Below are positions 27,160 to 36,197 of a DNA stretch of 64,000 nt, piece after piece. The notes under the pieces are model-generated. The model had not been told where the DNA came from. It did no database searches and worked only from the letters and a program-made list of their open reading frames with translations. The stretch lies in NCBI RefSeq assembly GCF_008274825.1, contig NZ_CP030848.1:4091618-4155617 (forward strand), given 5' to 3'. The position numbers and the translations under genes are program-made. Each line of letters opens with the position of its first letter. Position 1 is the first letter of the stretch. Source of the stretch: Sphingobacterium hotanense. Its GTDB lineage: Bacteria; Bacteroidota; Bacteroidia; Sphingobacteriales; Sphingobacteriaceae.

Positions 27160-28278
27160 TTACTTTTGTTCCTGCTTAAATTTATACCGAATGGCTCTTT
27201 CAACGAGCCATTTGTTGCTTTCGATAAACATATTGTGCCAAATCATATTGTAATCAATATTCTTATTGAACAACACCCTTTTCGCATGCTTCAGCATGTT
27301 CTTCAAGCTATATTTCGCTAATCCGTTGAACGGTTTCGCATAGTATGCTGCATGGTGCTGTTCCCAATCGCGCACGGCAGCCTCGTTCACATATTCTATA
27401 TACGAGGCAGAATTTAGCTTCTCATTAAGATTCTTCAGCCAAGTTGCAGAAACCGACTCGTCCTCCAATTCCACACGAGTCCCCGTTTTCTTGACCACTT
27501 GGAAGTCATACGCAACACGCTCTTTGTTCTGGAAGTCTAAAGTCAACACCGCACCAAGATTCCACTGTGGATGATTGCTGGGGTAATCGAAATAAAAATT
27601 CCCCAAGCTATAGCAAATCAGCTTGCCCTTGTATTCTTCAATTCCCTGCATCACATGCGGGTGATGGCAAATGACCGCATCAGCTCCTAAATCTACCAAA
27701 CGACGATAGCGAGCACGCCATTCCGGAATCGGCACATCCAATAGCTCTACCCCTGCATGCACCTGAACGATCAACACGTCGACCATTTTCTTATAGCGCT
27801 GTATATCCTCCTGAACGCGCGGGCTATTTACCCAAGCATGCCCAGCCTCTCGATCACCATTTAACGCCCCATAACCATTCTCGCCATACGCCAAAAAAGC
27901 ATACTTCACATCGTCAAAGGTCTGCACTAAAATATCATAGGCATCTTCCTCCGTTCCTACGCCTAAAGTAGCATCGTGTGGAAAAGCTTCCATGGTATGC
28001 AATAAGCCTTCAATTCCATAATCATAAATATGATTATTCGCCATGGGAAAGAGGTTGAATCCCGAAGCAATCAGCCAATCTGCCGCTAGCCGATTTTGTG
28101 CCACCAAGGGTCCTGTCTTTGCAATAGGACTACCAAAGCCCTGCAAGGGTGCTTCCACATTGCATGAGCGGATATCAGCAGAGAAAAGCAAGGCCTTTAA
28201 TTCTTCCGACAGTTCAGGCTCCGTTTGCAACACCGCGTCGCCGACGAATAGAAATCTATGCTGATGTGATGCTTGCAT
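27160..28278 (-). CDS. CapA-family protein (poly-gamma-glutamate/capsule type)
   Basis: Protein of 372 residues with the CapA calcineurin-like phosphoesterase fold. It starts HRFLFVGDAVLQTEPE, then SCNVEAPLQGFGSPIAKTGP, MANNHIYDYGIEGLLHTMEAFP, VQVHAGVELLDVPIPEWRARYRRLVDLGADAVICHHPHVMQGIEEYKG and SLGNFYFDY, which are the family landmarks. CapA proteins help make or anchor capsular polymers. No signal peptide is seen, unlike many CapA. It overlaps the end of the AsnB-like gene by 23 nt, so the two are translationally coupled within a surface-polymer operon. Confidence 0.9.
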   Translation of the reverse strand: MQASHQHRFLFVGDAVLQTEPELSEELKALLFSADIRSCNVEAPLQGFGSPIAKTGPLVAQNRLAADWLIASGFNLFPMANNHIYDYGIEGLLHTMEAFPHDATLGVGTEEDAYDILVQTFDDVKYAFLAYGENGYGALNGDREAGHAWVNSPRVQEDIQRYKKMVDVLIVQVHAGVELLDVPIPEWRARYRRLVDLGADAVICHHPHVMQGIEEYKGKLICYSLGNFYFDYPSNHPQWNLGAVLTLDFQNKERVAYDFQVVKKTGTRVELEDESVSATWLKNLNEKLNSASYIEYVNEAAVRDWEQHHAAYYAKPFNGLAKYSLKNMLKHAKRVLFNKNIDYNMIWHNMFIESNKWLVERAIRYKFKQEQK

Positions 28279-29632
28279 TGCGTTTCTTTAATAAGGTTTC
28301 GATAGGTTTAATCGTAATATACGCAAAATAAGCTGCTAATAGACCGTTCCTAGCCCCTAATAGCTTCAGCACGCCTTTCACCTTCGGCGTATGCATAAGC
28401 GTTTGGAAAACGCGCTCTTTCGCGCCGATATTTAGGATTCGTTGGTTTATCCAGTCCAGATACCCCGGCTTGATCAATTCGCGCAATAAAGATGCATCCA
28501 GCGGTTCTAGCTGTTCATGCAGCAAAGCATAATAGTTTAGCGAATTTTGGTAGGTATATTTATGCTTCTCCTCTTCGAAGAGCAAATTTTGTTTTCTAAA
28601 ATAATCTCGCTGCCATGCACGATCTTGCTTTCGCTCTACAGGCAAATTGAGCATCGCTAAGGCAATATCCTCTTCCACGAAAGGTGAATACCCCGGGAAA
28701 CCCATACGCGACGGCACAGCGATTAAATATTGTAGCATCATCATCTTGGTCCGCATTGCGGTAACAATTCGGAAGTCCGGACTTTTCAAGTCTTCTTTCT
28801 GTTTATCAAACAATGTTTCCCCAAGCCCTGTGTAGTCTACGTTCATCGCCAACTTGGAGTCCGCACTCATCCCATGGGTATAGCCTAAGGTACGATACTG
28901 ACTTGCCGACGTTATTTCCGGCACTTTGACGGCTCCTGCCCAGGCATCGCCAATGATACCGCTCAACAGTCCCAATTTCGCTTGATTTTCCTTCGCTCTA
29001 ATCTTCTCGTAAAACTCCATATGGTAAGTTCCCGAAGCCGCCACCGCTGGGCCGAACTGATCGTACCAATCGTCCATATAGACGTTGAACTGCCCCAAAG
29101 GAATCCGATCCCATTGCGTCCCTAAGCGCTCGGAAAGCAAACCGGCATACACCGACTCGCGCGAAGCACCCTGATTAAACGAAGTGCCATAGGTATAAGC
29201 ATGAATACGGGATTTGTCATCGATCAATACATTCATTAATCGCGAATCAAAGCCTCCGCTGGTAGGGATAAGGATGTTCTCGGAAAAACCATTCGCCCAA
29301 TTGTTTACGCGATGATGTATCAATTGGAAAACATCGTCCTCATGTGTTTCTTTTCCCAATTCTGCAGCAATGGCATCCGCACGCTCGCGTACCACTGGCT
29401 TCCCATCCTCGAGATAAAGACGTTGGTTCGGCAACAAGAATTTCACATGTTTGACAGGGGTATGTCCGAACACGGAATAACCAAAGTCCAGATAAGCTGC
29501 TAAGCCTTCCTGATCAATCTCCAGGTTGCCGTAGTCAATGACATCATTGATATCCAAACCATAAGCACCTGTTTTCTCATGATAAAAAACAGTCTGATAT
29601 CCAACCCAATTTCCTTGTGCAACAAAATCCAT
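28256..29632 (-). CDS. Asparagine-synthase-like ATP pyrophosphatase domain protein
   Basis: Protein of 458 residues related to the C-terminal synthetase domain of asparagine synthase B. The PP-loop ATP-binding motif SGGFDS is at 125-130 (LIPTSGGFDSRLM), and a GIIGDAWAG stretch matches the second ATP-binding loop. The N-terminal about 100 residues resemble a worn-down glutaminase domain but lack the Cys2 nucleophile, so glutamine-derived ammonia is unlikely. Flippase upstream and CapA downstream place it in a capsule or exopolysaccharide operon, where AsnB relatives amidate sugars or peptides. The exact reaction is unknown. Confidence 0.8.
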   Translation of the reverse strand: MDFVAQGNWVGYQTVFYHEKTGAYGLDINDVIDYGNLEIDQEGLAAYLDFGYSVFGHTPVKHVKFLLPNQRLYLEDGKPVVRERADAIAAELGKETHEDDVFQLIHHRVNNWANGFSENILIPTSGGFDSRLMNVLIDDKSRIHAYTYGTSFNQGASRESVYAGLLSERLGTQWDRIPLGQFNVYMDDWYDQFGPAVAASGTYHMEFYEKIRAKENQAKLGLLSGIIGDAWAGAVKVPEITSASQYRTLGYTHGMSADSKLAMNVDYTGLGETLFDKQKEDLKSPDFRIVTAMRTKMMMLQYLIAVPSRMGFPGYSPFVEEDIALAMLNLPVERKQDRAWQRDYFRKQNLLFEEEKHKYTYQNSLNYYALLHEQLEPLDASLLRELIKPGYLDWINQRILNIGAKERVFQTLMHTPKVKGVLKLLGARNGLLAAYFAYITIKPIETLLKKRNASITSA

Positions 29633-29637
29633 GAAAA

Positions 29638-31086
29638 CTATTTAGCAAATTTCTTTTTAAGCATGCCGAGCACCTCCATCCAAATGGCATTTCCAATCAG
29701 GTGATTGATGCCGACATAAACGACTACGAATATAAGGCTTTGGCAGATGATGAGCAGTAAATCGTGCGAAATAAGCTGAAAATATAAAGGTAGATACGCC
29801 AATACCGCAGCGAAGATACTGATGAGAAATGATGGCCCAAGATCTTTCATTTGCGAGAGGAAATGATAACCATAGACCTTGCCGCTCATCACGGTTGTTG
29901 CCAAATAGATCAATATTCTTACCACAACCTGCCCGTAAACAATATATATAATACCATGTTGATAAGTCAACAACAGCGCGATTATCGCCAAGGAAAATTT
30001 AGCAATTTCCAGGCCTAGGGCGTATTTCGAACGCCCCTTAATATTTAAGAAGTTGACATTCATATCTGCAAAGGAGATAAAGAAGCCAGCAAAACATAAC
30101 CATTGAAAATATTCGACAGACGGCAGCCACTTATCCGTCAGGAAATAACTGAAACCCGGCCTAGCGACTGCAATCGCCAAAAGGCTAACCGGCAGCAACA
30201 CAAAAGCCAAAGAAGACATCGATTTCCTACAGGCATTTAGGAATCGCGGATAATCATCTTGGATAGGCGTAAGGGTCGACAGGGTTGTGCCCTGAATGAT
30301 CGCAGAAATCATCATCCCGGGTGTCTCTCCCCACTTATTCCCGGTATAATAATAGCCGGTTTCCTTAATGGAAAAATGCTTACCGATAAAAGAATAATAC
30401 AAAGGCGAAAGTGCTTTCCCCATCATATTAGCAACCATAAAAGACAATGAAAAGGAGGAATGATGCTTAAGCGAGGCCATGGACACCAGCGTGCTCAGCT
30501 TCCAATCGCCCCAATACCAGAGCATCGCGGTCCGAAACAAGGTATAGAGTACCGTCTGTAGCAGCAAAGCCCAAACGCCAAAGCCTGTCAAAGCCAGAAC
30601 AACGACGATAATCCCGGAAAAAAAGATCGCCAATACATTGATTCTCGCGGTCACATTGAATTGGAAATTCTTCAGGATCTTCACATACTGTACAATCCCG
30701 AAAGCGTGAATCAGCAACTGCAGGAACAGCACTCGCGCATAGAGCGCAAGATTCGGAATACCATAATAATCCTCGATATAAGGCGCAGAGAAAAATAAAA
30801 TCAGGTAGAAAAAAATACTGACAAATAGATTAAAAACGAACATGGTCGAATAATCCAATTCATCCACTTTTTTGGAGCGTACTAAAGAAGTGGCTAGTCC
30901 GCTATCGACAAATGCTGTGGCGATCGTCGAGAAGATCATCAAAACACCAATCACTCCAAAATCCTCTTCATTTAAAATTCGGGAAGTGATGATCGTGACG
31001 AGGGTAACAATGATCTGATTACCAAAACGATCAAGGGCATTCCAGAAAAGGCCGTTGAGGGTGATGTTTTTTGTATTATCGCTCAT
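29638..31086 (-). CDS. Wzx-type polysaccharide flippase (MOP superfamily)
   Basis: Inner-membrane lipid-linked oligosaccharide exporter of 482 residues with about 12-14 hydrophobic segments. The N-terminal NGLFWNALDRFGNQIIVTLVTIITSRIL and VIGVLMIFSTIATAFVDSGLATSLVR stretches are typical of the WzxC-like branch. First gene of the minus-strand operon flippase, AsnB-like, CapA; it is 5 nt from the AsnB-like gene. A -7 box TAAATTTG lies 17 nt upstream. Confidence 0.93.
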   Translation of the reverse strand: MSDNTKNITLNGLFWNALDRFGNQIIVTLVTIITSRILNEEDFGVIGVLMIFSTIATAFVDSGLATSLVRSKKVDELDYSTMFVFNLFVSIFFYLILFFSAPYIEDYYGIPNLALYARVLFLQLLIHAFGIVQYVKILKNFQFNVTARINVLAIFFSGIIVVVLALTGFGVWALLLQTVLYTLFRTAMLWYWGDWKLSTLVSMASLKHHSSFSLSFMVANMMGKALSPLYYSFIGKHFSIKETGYYYTGNKWGETPGMMISAIIQGTTLSTLTPIQDDYPRFLNACRKSMSSLAFVLLPVSLLAIAVARPGFSYFLTDKWLPSVEYFQWLCFAGFFISFADMNVNFLNIKGRSKYALGLEIAKFSLAIIALLLTYQHGIIYIVYGQVVVRILIYLATTVMSGKVYGYHFLSQMKDLGPSFLISIFAAVLAYLPLYFQLISHDLLLIICQSLIFVVVYVGINHLIGNAIWMEVLGMLKKKFAK

Positions 31087-31102
31087 GAATTTTAAAACTC
31101 AT

Positions 31103-31110
31103 CAAATTTA
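31103..31110 (-). promoter_or_regulatory. Bacteroidota -7 promoter box for the flippase operon
   Basis: Minus-strand TAAATTTG matches TAnnTTTG, 17 nt before the flippase ATG. It would drive the flippase, AsnB-like and CapA genes together. Confidence 0.5.
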
Positions 31111-31208
31111 GGAAAGATATTTGTACAGCATATAAAAAATACCAATATACATAAGCATTGCGAGATTAACTCCATATATTTGAACAATATAGATAGTAAA
31201 ACCCCTTC

Positions 31209-32132
31209 ATGTTAGCACCGATTGCACTATTTGTTTATAACAGACCCGTTCACACTAGAAAAACACTACAGGCTTTAGAAGCCAATAGACTGGCTGATCA
31301 GTCTGAAATCTACATCTTCTCAGATGCTGCAAAGACGGCCGATGATATCGACGATGTCAACAGCGTGCGCGCCATTATCCGAGAACCTTGGAAGTTTAAG
31401 CACATCTATATTATTGAACGTGGACAGAATAAAGGTCTTGCGAATTCGGTTATTGACGGAGTAACGCAGGTAGTTCAGAAACATGGGCGCATTATTGTGT
31501 TAGAAGATGACCTCGAGACTTCCCGCTTTGCGCTGACCTATTTCAACTCCGCATTGAATCAATATGCCGAGAACGAGAAAGTGATGCAAATTGCAGGCTA
31601 TATGTATCCCGTTGAGAACCCTAAGTCGCTTCCTGAGTCGTTCTTCTTTCGTGTAGCCAGCAGCTGGGGATGGGCAACATGGGACCGGGCGTGGAAGCAT
31701 TTCAATCCGGATATCGAGGAACTGACGAAGGATTTTAAGCGACGCGACATCAAGGCTTTCAGTGTAGACCATAGTGAGAACTTCTGGAAACAGGTGAAGC
31801 AATTTAAAGCCGGAAAGATCAACTCCTGGGCAATCCGCTGGTACCTATCGGTATTTAATCAGCAAGGCTTGGTCCTCTATCCGCGCAATTCCTATATACA
31901 AAATACCGGAACTGACGGCTCCGGAACCCATTCTGATGTCGATCAGGTCTACAAAGTCCAATTGGCGAAAACAACAATCCGTAAATACCCGGCCCTTGTT
32001 GAGGAAGACCCGATTGCATTCTCAGCGATTAAGCATTTCTACAAGAATAGAAAAGGAACATTTTTCGAACGCTTAGCTCGCTTCATCGAAAAGAAAATAA
32101 ACCAAAGGAAGGCTAAGAAAGCATTGCGCTAA
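31209..32132 (+). CDS. Glycosyltransferase (GT-A fold, sugar transferase type)
   Basis: Glycosyltransferase of 307 residues. The GT-A N-terminus is LAPIALFVYNRPVHTRKTLQAL, and a DxD-type metal/nucleotide-sugar motif is in IIVLEDDLETSRFALTYFN near 98-116. The conserved FFFRVASSWGWATWDRAWKHF stretch is typical of this Bacteroidota family. The C-terminus is Lys-rich, perhaps membrane-associated. Substrate unknown. Divergent from the flippase operon and convergent with the FkbM gene, with ends overlapping by 4 nt; all are likely part of the surface-glycan region. Confidence 0.88.
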   Translation: MLAPIALFVYNRPVHTRKTLQALEANRLADQSEIYIFSDAAKTADDIDDVNSVRAIIREPWKFKHIYIIERGQNKGLANSVIDGVTQVVQKHGRIIVLEDDLETSRFALTYFNSALNQYAENEKVMQIAGYMYPVENPKSLPESFFFRVASSWGWATWDRAWKHFNPDIEELTKDFKRRDIKAFSVDHSENFWKQVKQFKAGKINSWAIRWYLSVFNQQGLVLYPRNSYIQNTGTDGSGTHSDVDQVYKVQLAKTTIRKYPALVEEDPIAFSAIKHFYKNRKGTFFERLARFIEKKINQRKAKKALR

Positions 32133-32821
32133 AGTGTATCGGCACGTTTGAACACCAAGGTGCGTTTCGTTTTGCCGGCTAGTTCGTACCCTTTCTCATT
32201 CAGAAAGCGGTAAACTGCCGACTGGCTCAAATCCTTAATGCTCAGCTCTTCTTCCACCAACACAAAAATAGGTCTATAGCGCTCCCAGTCGTTCGACTGC
32301 AATACGATATAGTCAAATCCTTCGGCATCGATCGACAGAAAGTCAATCTCCTGTCCTTTGGGCAAATGCTTGTCCAAAACCTCCGAAAGTGGCAGCGTAG
32401 GAACAGGAATGCTCTTGACCAAATGATACTTCGCATTCAGCCCATCACGCTTCTCTGAAATCTCCTGAGAAAAGCCGTTTAAAGCAGGCTCATTGAAACA
32501 GTAGTAGGTCAGTTCCTGCGGACTCTCGCTGATTCCGATATTCAGATTCACATCGCGACGTCGAAAAAACTGAAACCATTTCATCGCTTCCGGTGATGGC
32601 TCAATATTGATTCCGCGCCAACCTTGCTTATAAAAAAACATCGTATTCGAAAAACGATAGGGATGATGTGCACCAACGTCTACATAGTACCCTTTGTAGC
32701 GCTTGCGTGTCTCGTAAAAACTGCGGATGAGCATATCCTCGCCCTCTTGTGAATAAGATCTGGAAAAGAAAAACTTATCGATCGGAAAGTACTTTAAAAT
32801 GGTCTTTTTTAATGAGGGCAT
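32129..32821 (-). CDS. FkbM-family methyltransferase
   Basis: SAM-dependent methyltransferase of 230 residues. The SAM-binding motif GYYVDVGAHHPYRFSNTMFFYKQGWRGINIEPSP is at about 40-75 and a conserved FLSIDAEGFDYIVLQSNDW stretch near 160-178. Family members O-methylate sugars or polyketides. Position among glycosyltransferases suggests methylation of a surface glycan (inference). Confidence 0.92.
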   Translation of the reverse strand: MPSLKKTILKYFPIDKFFFSRSYSQEGEDMLIRSFYETRKRYKGYYVDVGAHHPYRFSNTMFFYKQGWRGINIEPSPEAMKWFQFFRRRDVNLNIGISESPQELTYYCFNEPALNGFSQEISEKRDGLNAKYHLVKSIPVPTLPLSEVLDKHLPKGQEIDFLSIDAEGFDYIVLQSNDWERYRPIFVLVEEELSIKDLSQSAVYRFLNEKGYELAGKTKRTLVFKRADTL

Positions 32822-32917
32822 TCAGTTTACTGGTTTAACTTATTAAATAACAGCAATAAGTTACAAATAGTATCTGGAAAGATAAAGAATGGAAGAACTT
32901 TTAGTATAAATAGCGTA

Positions 32918-33715
32918 TCACTTATTTCTCTTCAACATCTGCTCATAATACCGCGACTCCAAGGCTTCCCCTTTTAAATCCTCAAAATTCTTCAGGTACC
33001 GCTTATTCTCTTTATCCATGTTCGACTGAAAGAACACAAAAAAGCTACTGACCGCTTCATTTCCGAACGAGGCTGTAAGCTTATCAAACTCGTTCAAAAA
33101 TGCTTCATCAGCATTTGTATCCTGCTTATACGCTTCAATCTGTTGGTACTTTTCCTTGCTAGATGCATCCTTCTCATCCAAAGCTTTATAATATACCTGG
33201 CTCAGCTCCTTGATTTTCGAGTCCTTGCGAGCAATAAAGTCATGATAAGCTTTCCAATAGGTTTCTGCAATAGCGCAGCTGCTGCACTCTCCTAAATCTA
33301 AATTCACCTTTTCCACTTCGTTCATTTCGATATCTTCAGCGCGAAGACCCTTATCGAACGAAAACTTATAGTCTACTTGCTCCTTCGGATTGACGTAGAA
33401 AGTCTTATTGACTAAGTACTGCGTGCCTACGCCCTGCTGAAATTCGCGGCTCCGCAGATAATGATGCGGAATATAAGTTCTCGGCCAACGTAGCATGACG
33501 ATGTACATATCCTCTGGCAGACCCGAAATCGTAACGAAATCACCTACAGGCACTACGGTATCTAATATTTCTTGCCCGGTCATATAATGAGAGAACTGGA
33601 TTCCTACAGAGTCCAAGTCTAAATTTTCGACCGCAAGACGTACATCAGAACCAGAAGATTGACAGGAAGTGAAAGAAATCCAAAAGAGAAAGACAAAGGG
33701 AAAAAAGCGCATCAA
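32918..33715 (-). CDS. DUF4369-like lipoprotein
   Basis: Predicted lipoprotein of 265 residues with lipobox FTSC near residue 18 (LFWISFTSCQSS). An N-terminal beta-sandwich at about 28-130 resembles the DUF4369 domain that precedes thioredoxins in Bacteroidota, but no thioredoxin domain or CxxC thiol-disulfide site in the usual place follows. Instead there is an all-helical C-terminus at about 145-265. A pair of close cysteines (GECSSCA) lies near 140. Function unknown. Confidence 0.6.
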   Translation of the reverse strand: MMRFFPFVFLFWISFTSCQSSGSDVRLAVENLDLDSVGIQFSHYMTGQEILDTVVPVGDFVTISGLPEDMYIVMLRWPRTYIPHHYLRSREFQQGVGTQYLVNKTFYVNPKEQVDYKFSFDKGLRAEDIEMNEVEKVNLDLGECSSCAIAETYWKAYHDFIARKDSKIKELSQVYYKALDEKDASSKEKYQQIEAYKQDTNADEAFLNEFDKLTASFGNEAVSSFFVFFQSNMDKENKRYLKNFEDLKGEALESRYYEQMLKRNK

Positions 33716-33878
33716 ATAAAAATCAATAAATGGTTAAATCGCGAAAAACCTTTTTTAAACAGCTCAGCAATTTCATAGATAATTTCGCAACACAAACTTA
33801 AAAATATTTCGCAAAAATAGAAATGTGGTTCGCTAATAATTTGTAGAGAACTCGTTGAAGATTCACTCCTAGCATCAT
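33716..33878. other. Intergenic region, no gene seen
   Basis: AT-rich spacer between the DUF4369-like gene and the palindromic repeat. No reading frame or clear promoter box was identified. Confidence 0.5.
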
Positions 33879-33985
33879 CCGCTTAGAACCCTTTCATTCC
33901 CGTTTCAAACCCAATGTATAACCCAATCAAAAGCGCTTCCAAACGGCTTTGATTTGGGTTTGATTAAGGTATGATATAGGACTAT
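33879..33985 (-). repeat. REP-like palindromic repeat, copy 2
   Basis: Reads on the minus strand as a hairpin with arms around AACCCAAATCAAAGC and GCGCTTTTGATTGGGTT, followed by a tail ACATTGGGTTTGAAACGGG...ATGAAAGGG ending near 33879. The tail matches copy 1 at 7378-7428. The loop and lower stem differ, as expected for a palindromic repeat family that drifts but keeps pairing. Confidence 0.65.
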
Positions 33986-34043
33986 CCCGAAGCAGTCTAT
34001 TACTTTGCCAAAATACGGTCGAAGATAATCCCGCGATATTCCG

Positions 34044-34051
34044 TACTTTTG
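34044..34051 (+). promoter_or_regulatory. Bacteroidota -7 promoter box for the GT2 gene
   Basis: TACTTTTG matches TAnnTTTG and lies 24 nt before the ATG at 34076. It supports that start over the in-frame ATG at 34049, which overlaps the box. Confidence 0.55.
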
Positions 34052-34075
34052 TGTTTTGAAATTCGGGACATCAGC

Positions 34076-34834
34076 ATGCTTGAGAAGAAGCCAAAAATTT
34101 CCATAATCACCATTGTGTACAATAATGTTCGGGATATCCGCTATACCCTAGCCTCCGTTGCTAAGCAGGACTATCCGAATATTGAATATATTATTGTCGA
34201 TGGTCTATCGACGGATGGAACCTTGGATGTTATCCAGGAATTTAAGCAGCATATAAGCACTTTGATTTCTGAAAAGGATAAGGGCATCTACGATGCGATG
34301 AACAAGGGATTGCGTGCTGCCACTGGCGATTATGTATTATTCTTGAATTCCGGTGACGAGTTGTTTGCGAGCGATACGTTGAGCAAAGTCTTCAGTTCTG
34401 CTCCTGATGCAGACATTTATTATGGGGAAACAAAGCTCGTGAATGAGGATCGGAAGATTCTCGGCGACCGTCGTCATGCCTGTCCGGAGCAGTTTGACTG
34501 GAAGTCGTTTAAATATGGCATGAATGTCTGCCACCAGGCGATTTACGTTAAGCGCAGCATTGCTGAGCCCTACGACTTGCAATATAAACTTAGCTCGGAT
34601 ATTGACTGGGTCATTCGTGCAGCAAAAAAAGCGGACAAGATTGTCAACGTCAAGGATTATGTAGCGAAGTATTTAGTGGGTGGGATGTCGCAGCAGCGAC
34701 ACAAACAGAGCCTTAAAGAACGCTACGAGATCTTCAAAAAATACTACGGTTTCATTCCTAATTTATTTAACCACGGCATTATCGCCTTGCGCTTAATGTT
34801 ACATCGATTTAAAAATGGCAAAACAAGAGACTGA
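34076..34834 (+). CDS. Glycosyltransferase family 2 protein
   Basis: Inverting GT-A glycosyltransferase of 252 residues. The start at 34076 (MLEKKPKISIITIVYNNVRDI) is chosen from the promoter box and family alignment. Nucleotide-sugar binding motifs are visible: YIIVDGLSTDGTLDVI near 40-55, ISEKDKGIYDAMNKGLRAATGDYVLFLNSGDELF (DxD-equivalent SGDE) and the later DIDWVIRAAK. WcaA-like proteins of this type build exopolysaccharide. It overlaps the DUF3820 gene by 20 nt. Confidence 0.93.
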   Translation: MLEKKPKISIITIVYNNVRDIRYTLASVAKQDYPNIEYIIVDGLSTDGTLDVIQEFKQHISTLISEKDKGIYDAMNKGLRAATGDYVLFLNSGDELFASDTLSKVFSSAPDADIYYGETKLVNEDRKILGDRRHACPEQFDWKSFKYGMNVCHQAIYVKRSIAEPYDLQYKLSSDIDWVIRAAKKADKIVNVKDYVAKYLVGGMSQQRHKQSLKERYEIFKKYYGFIPNLFNHGIIALRLMLHRFKNGKTRD

Positions 34835-35051
34835 TTTGTTCCGCCCGGAGATGCTCATTGAGCTGGCAAACACAAAGATGCCCTTTGGCAAATATCAGGG
34901 CTATCTGCTTTGCAACTTACCGGAACCCTATTTAGTGTGGTTCAAAAAGAAAGGATTCCCACCCGGAAAATTAGGGATTCAACTTGCTAGTCTGTATGAA
35001 ATCAAGGTGAACGGACTGGAATATTTATTACGCCCTTTGATCAAAAAGTGA
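34815..35051 (+). CDS. DUF3820 family protein
   Basis: Small cytoplasmic protein of 78 residues. The core MPFGKYQGYLLCNLPEPYLVWFKKKGFPPGKLG is the DUF3820 signature, a domain related to parts of exonuclease and quorum-sensing-regulated small proteins. Its function is not known. The start lies within the end of the GT2 gene, so the two are translated in a coupled way. Confidence 0.85.
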   Translation: MAKQETDLFRPEMLIELANTKMPFGKYQGYLLCNLPEPYLVWFKKKGFPPGKLGIQLASLYEIKVNGLEYLLRPLIKK

Positions 35052-35082
35052 TGCGTATCAATTTTTATTTTTCCTAATTACG

Positions 35083-35090
35083 TATCTTTG
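35083..35090 (+). promoter_or_regulatory. Bacteroidota -7 promoter box for trhO
   Basis: TATCTTTG matches TAnnTTTG and lies 49 nt upstream of the trhO ATG. Confidence 0.6.
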
Positions 35091-35139
35091 CGTATAATTT
35101 TTAACATTAAACGCCGTTTGCAGCGGTATCAATGAATAT

Positions 35140-36111
35140 ATGGCAAAATATCAAACCCTGCTGTACTATTGTTACAGCCCGATCGAGAACGCAGAACAAT
35201 TCGCTGACGATCATTTAAACTTTTGTAAATCCCTTAATCTTGTAGGTCGTATTATTGTTGCTGACGAAGGCTTGAACGGTACTATTTCCGGTACGCCTGA
35301 GTCTGTAAAGACCTACATGGATACGGTACACGCGGATCCTAGATTTGCAAAGACTGAATTTAAGATCGACGATGTGGAAGAACTTTCTTTCATCAAAATG
35401 CATTGTCGCTACAAAGAGGAAATTGTACACTCGGGACTTAGAGACCCTAAAGTAATCGATCCGAACAAGCAGACAGGTAAGCACCTAGAGCCTCAGGACT
35501 TCATGAAGATGAAAGATGATGAGGATGTCGTTATCTTGGATGTTCGCTCAAATTATGAGCATTCGGTGGGCAGATTTAAGAATGCTGTTACATTAGATAT
35601 CGAAAACTTCCGTGAGTTTCCTGAAAAAGTAAAAGAACTGGAGCAGTATAAAGGCAAGAAGATATTGACATACTGTACTGGCGGTATCAAATGTGAAAAG
35701 GCATCTGCATTATTATTAAAAGAGGGATTTGAGGATGTTTATCAGTTACACGGGGGTATCATCAAATATGGTAAAGAAGCTGGCGGAAAAGATTTCGAAG
35801 GCAAATGCTATGTGTTTGATAACCGCGTTACGGTAGATGTAAACTCCGTAAATCCGGAAGTAATTTCTACCTGTAGAAACTGTGGAAAGACCACGTCGAA
35901 GATGATCAATTGTGCCAATCCGGTGTGTAATGAACACTTTACGCAGTGCGATGAGTGCGGCTGGGAGATGGACGGCTGTTGTTCAGACGAGTGTAAAACA
36001 CATCCTCGTAAACGCGAATATGATGGAACCGGATATTACGTAAAAGTTCCGCAACCGGTGAACATCGAAAAAATTAGTAAACGCAAGCATAAAAAACTTA
36101 TTAAAAATTAA
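35140..36111 (+). CDS. trhO: tRNA uridine(34) hydroxylase (rhodanese-related)
   Basis: Oxygen-dependent hydroxylation of uridine 34 in tRNA, the first step towards 5-(carboxy)methoxyuridine. The 323-residue protein has an N-terminal UPF0176 domain at about 1-110 and a rhodanese domain at about 125-215 with the active-site Cys179 and a nearby Cys185 (LTYCTGGIKCEKAS). A Cys-rich C-terminus (CRNCGKTTSKMINC, QCDECGWEMDGCCSDEC) probably binds zinc. This is the YceA/TrhO layout. Single gene with its own promoter and a strong terminator. Confidence 0.95.
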   Translation: MAKYQTLLYYCYSPIENAEQFADDHLNFCKSLNLVGRIIVADEGLNGTISGTPESVKTYMDTVHADPRFAKTEFKIDDVEELSFIKMHCRYKEEIVHSGLRDPKVIDPNKQTGKHLEPQDFMKMKDDEDVVILDVRSNYEHSVGRFKNAVTLDIENFREFPEKVKELEQYKGKKILTYCTGGIKCEKASALLLKEGFEDVYQLHGGIIKYGKEAGGKDFEGKCYVFDNRVTVDVNSVNPEVISTCRNCGKTTSKMINCANPVCNEHFTQCDECGWEMDGCCSDECKTHPRKREYDGTGYYVKVPQPVNIEKISKRKHKKLIKN

Positions 36112-36129
36112 AGTTTTCTATATTTATCA

Positions 36130-36168
36130 AAAAAATCCATTTATCTTAATACCATAAATGGATTTTTT
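36130..36168 (+). terminator. Terminator after trhO
   Basis: Stem AAAAAATCCATTTAT / ATAAATGGATTTTTT. The T-run follows on the plus strand and A-runs make it usable on both strands. Confidence 0.85.
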
Positions 36169-36197
36169 ATTTTCTAACAATAAACCTCAAAACACTA

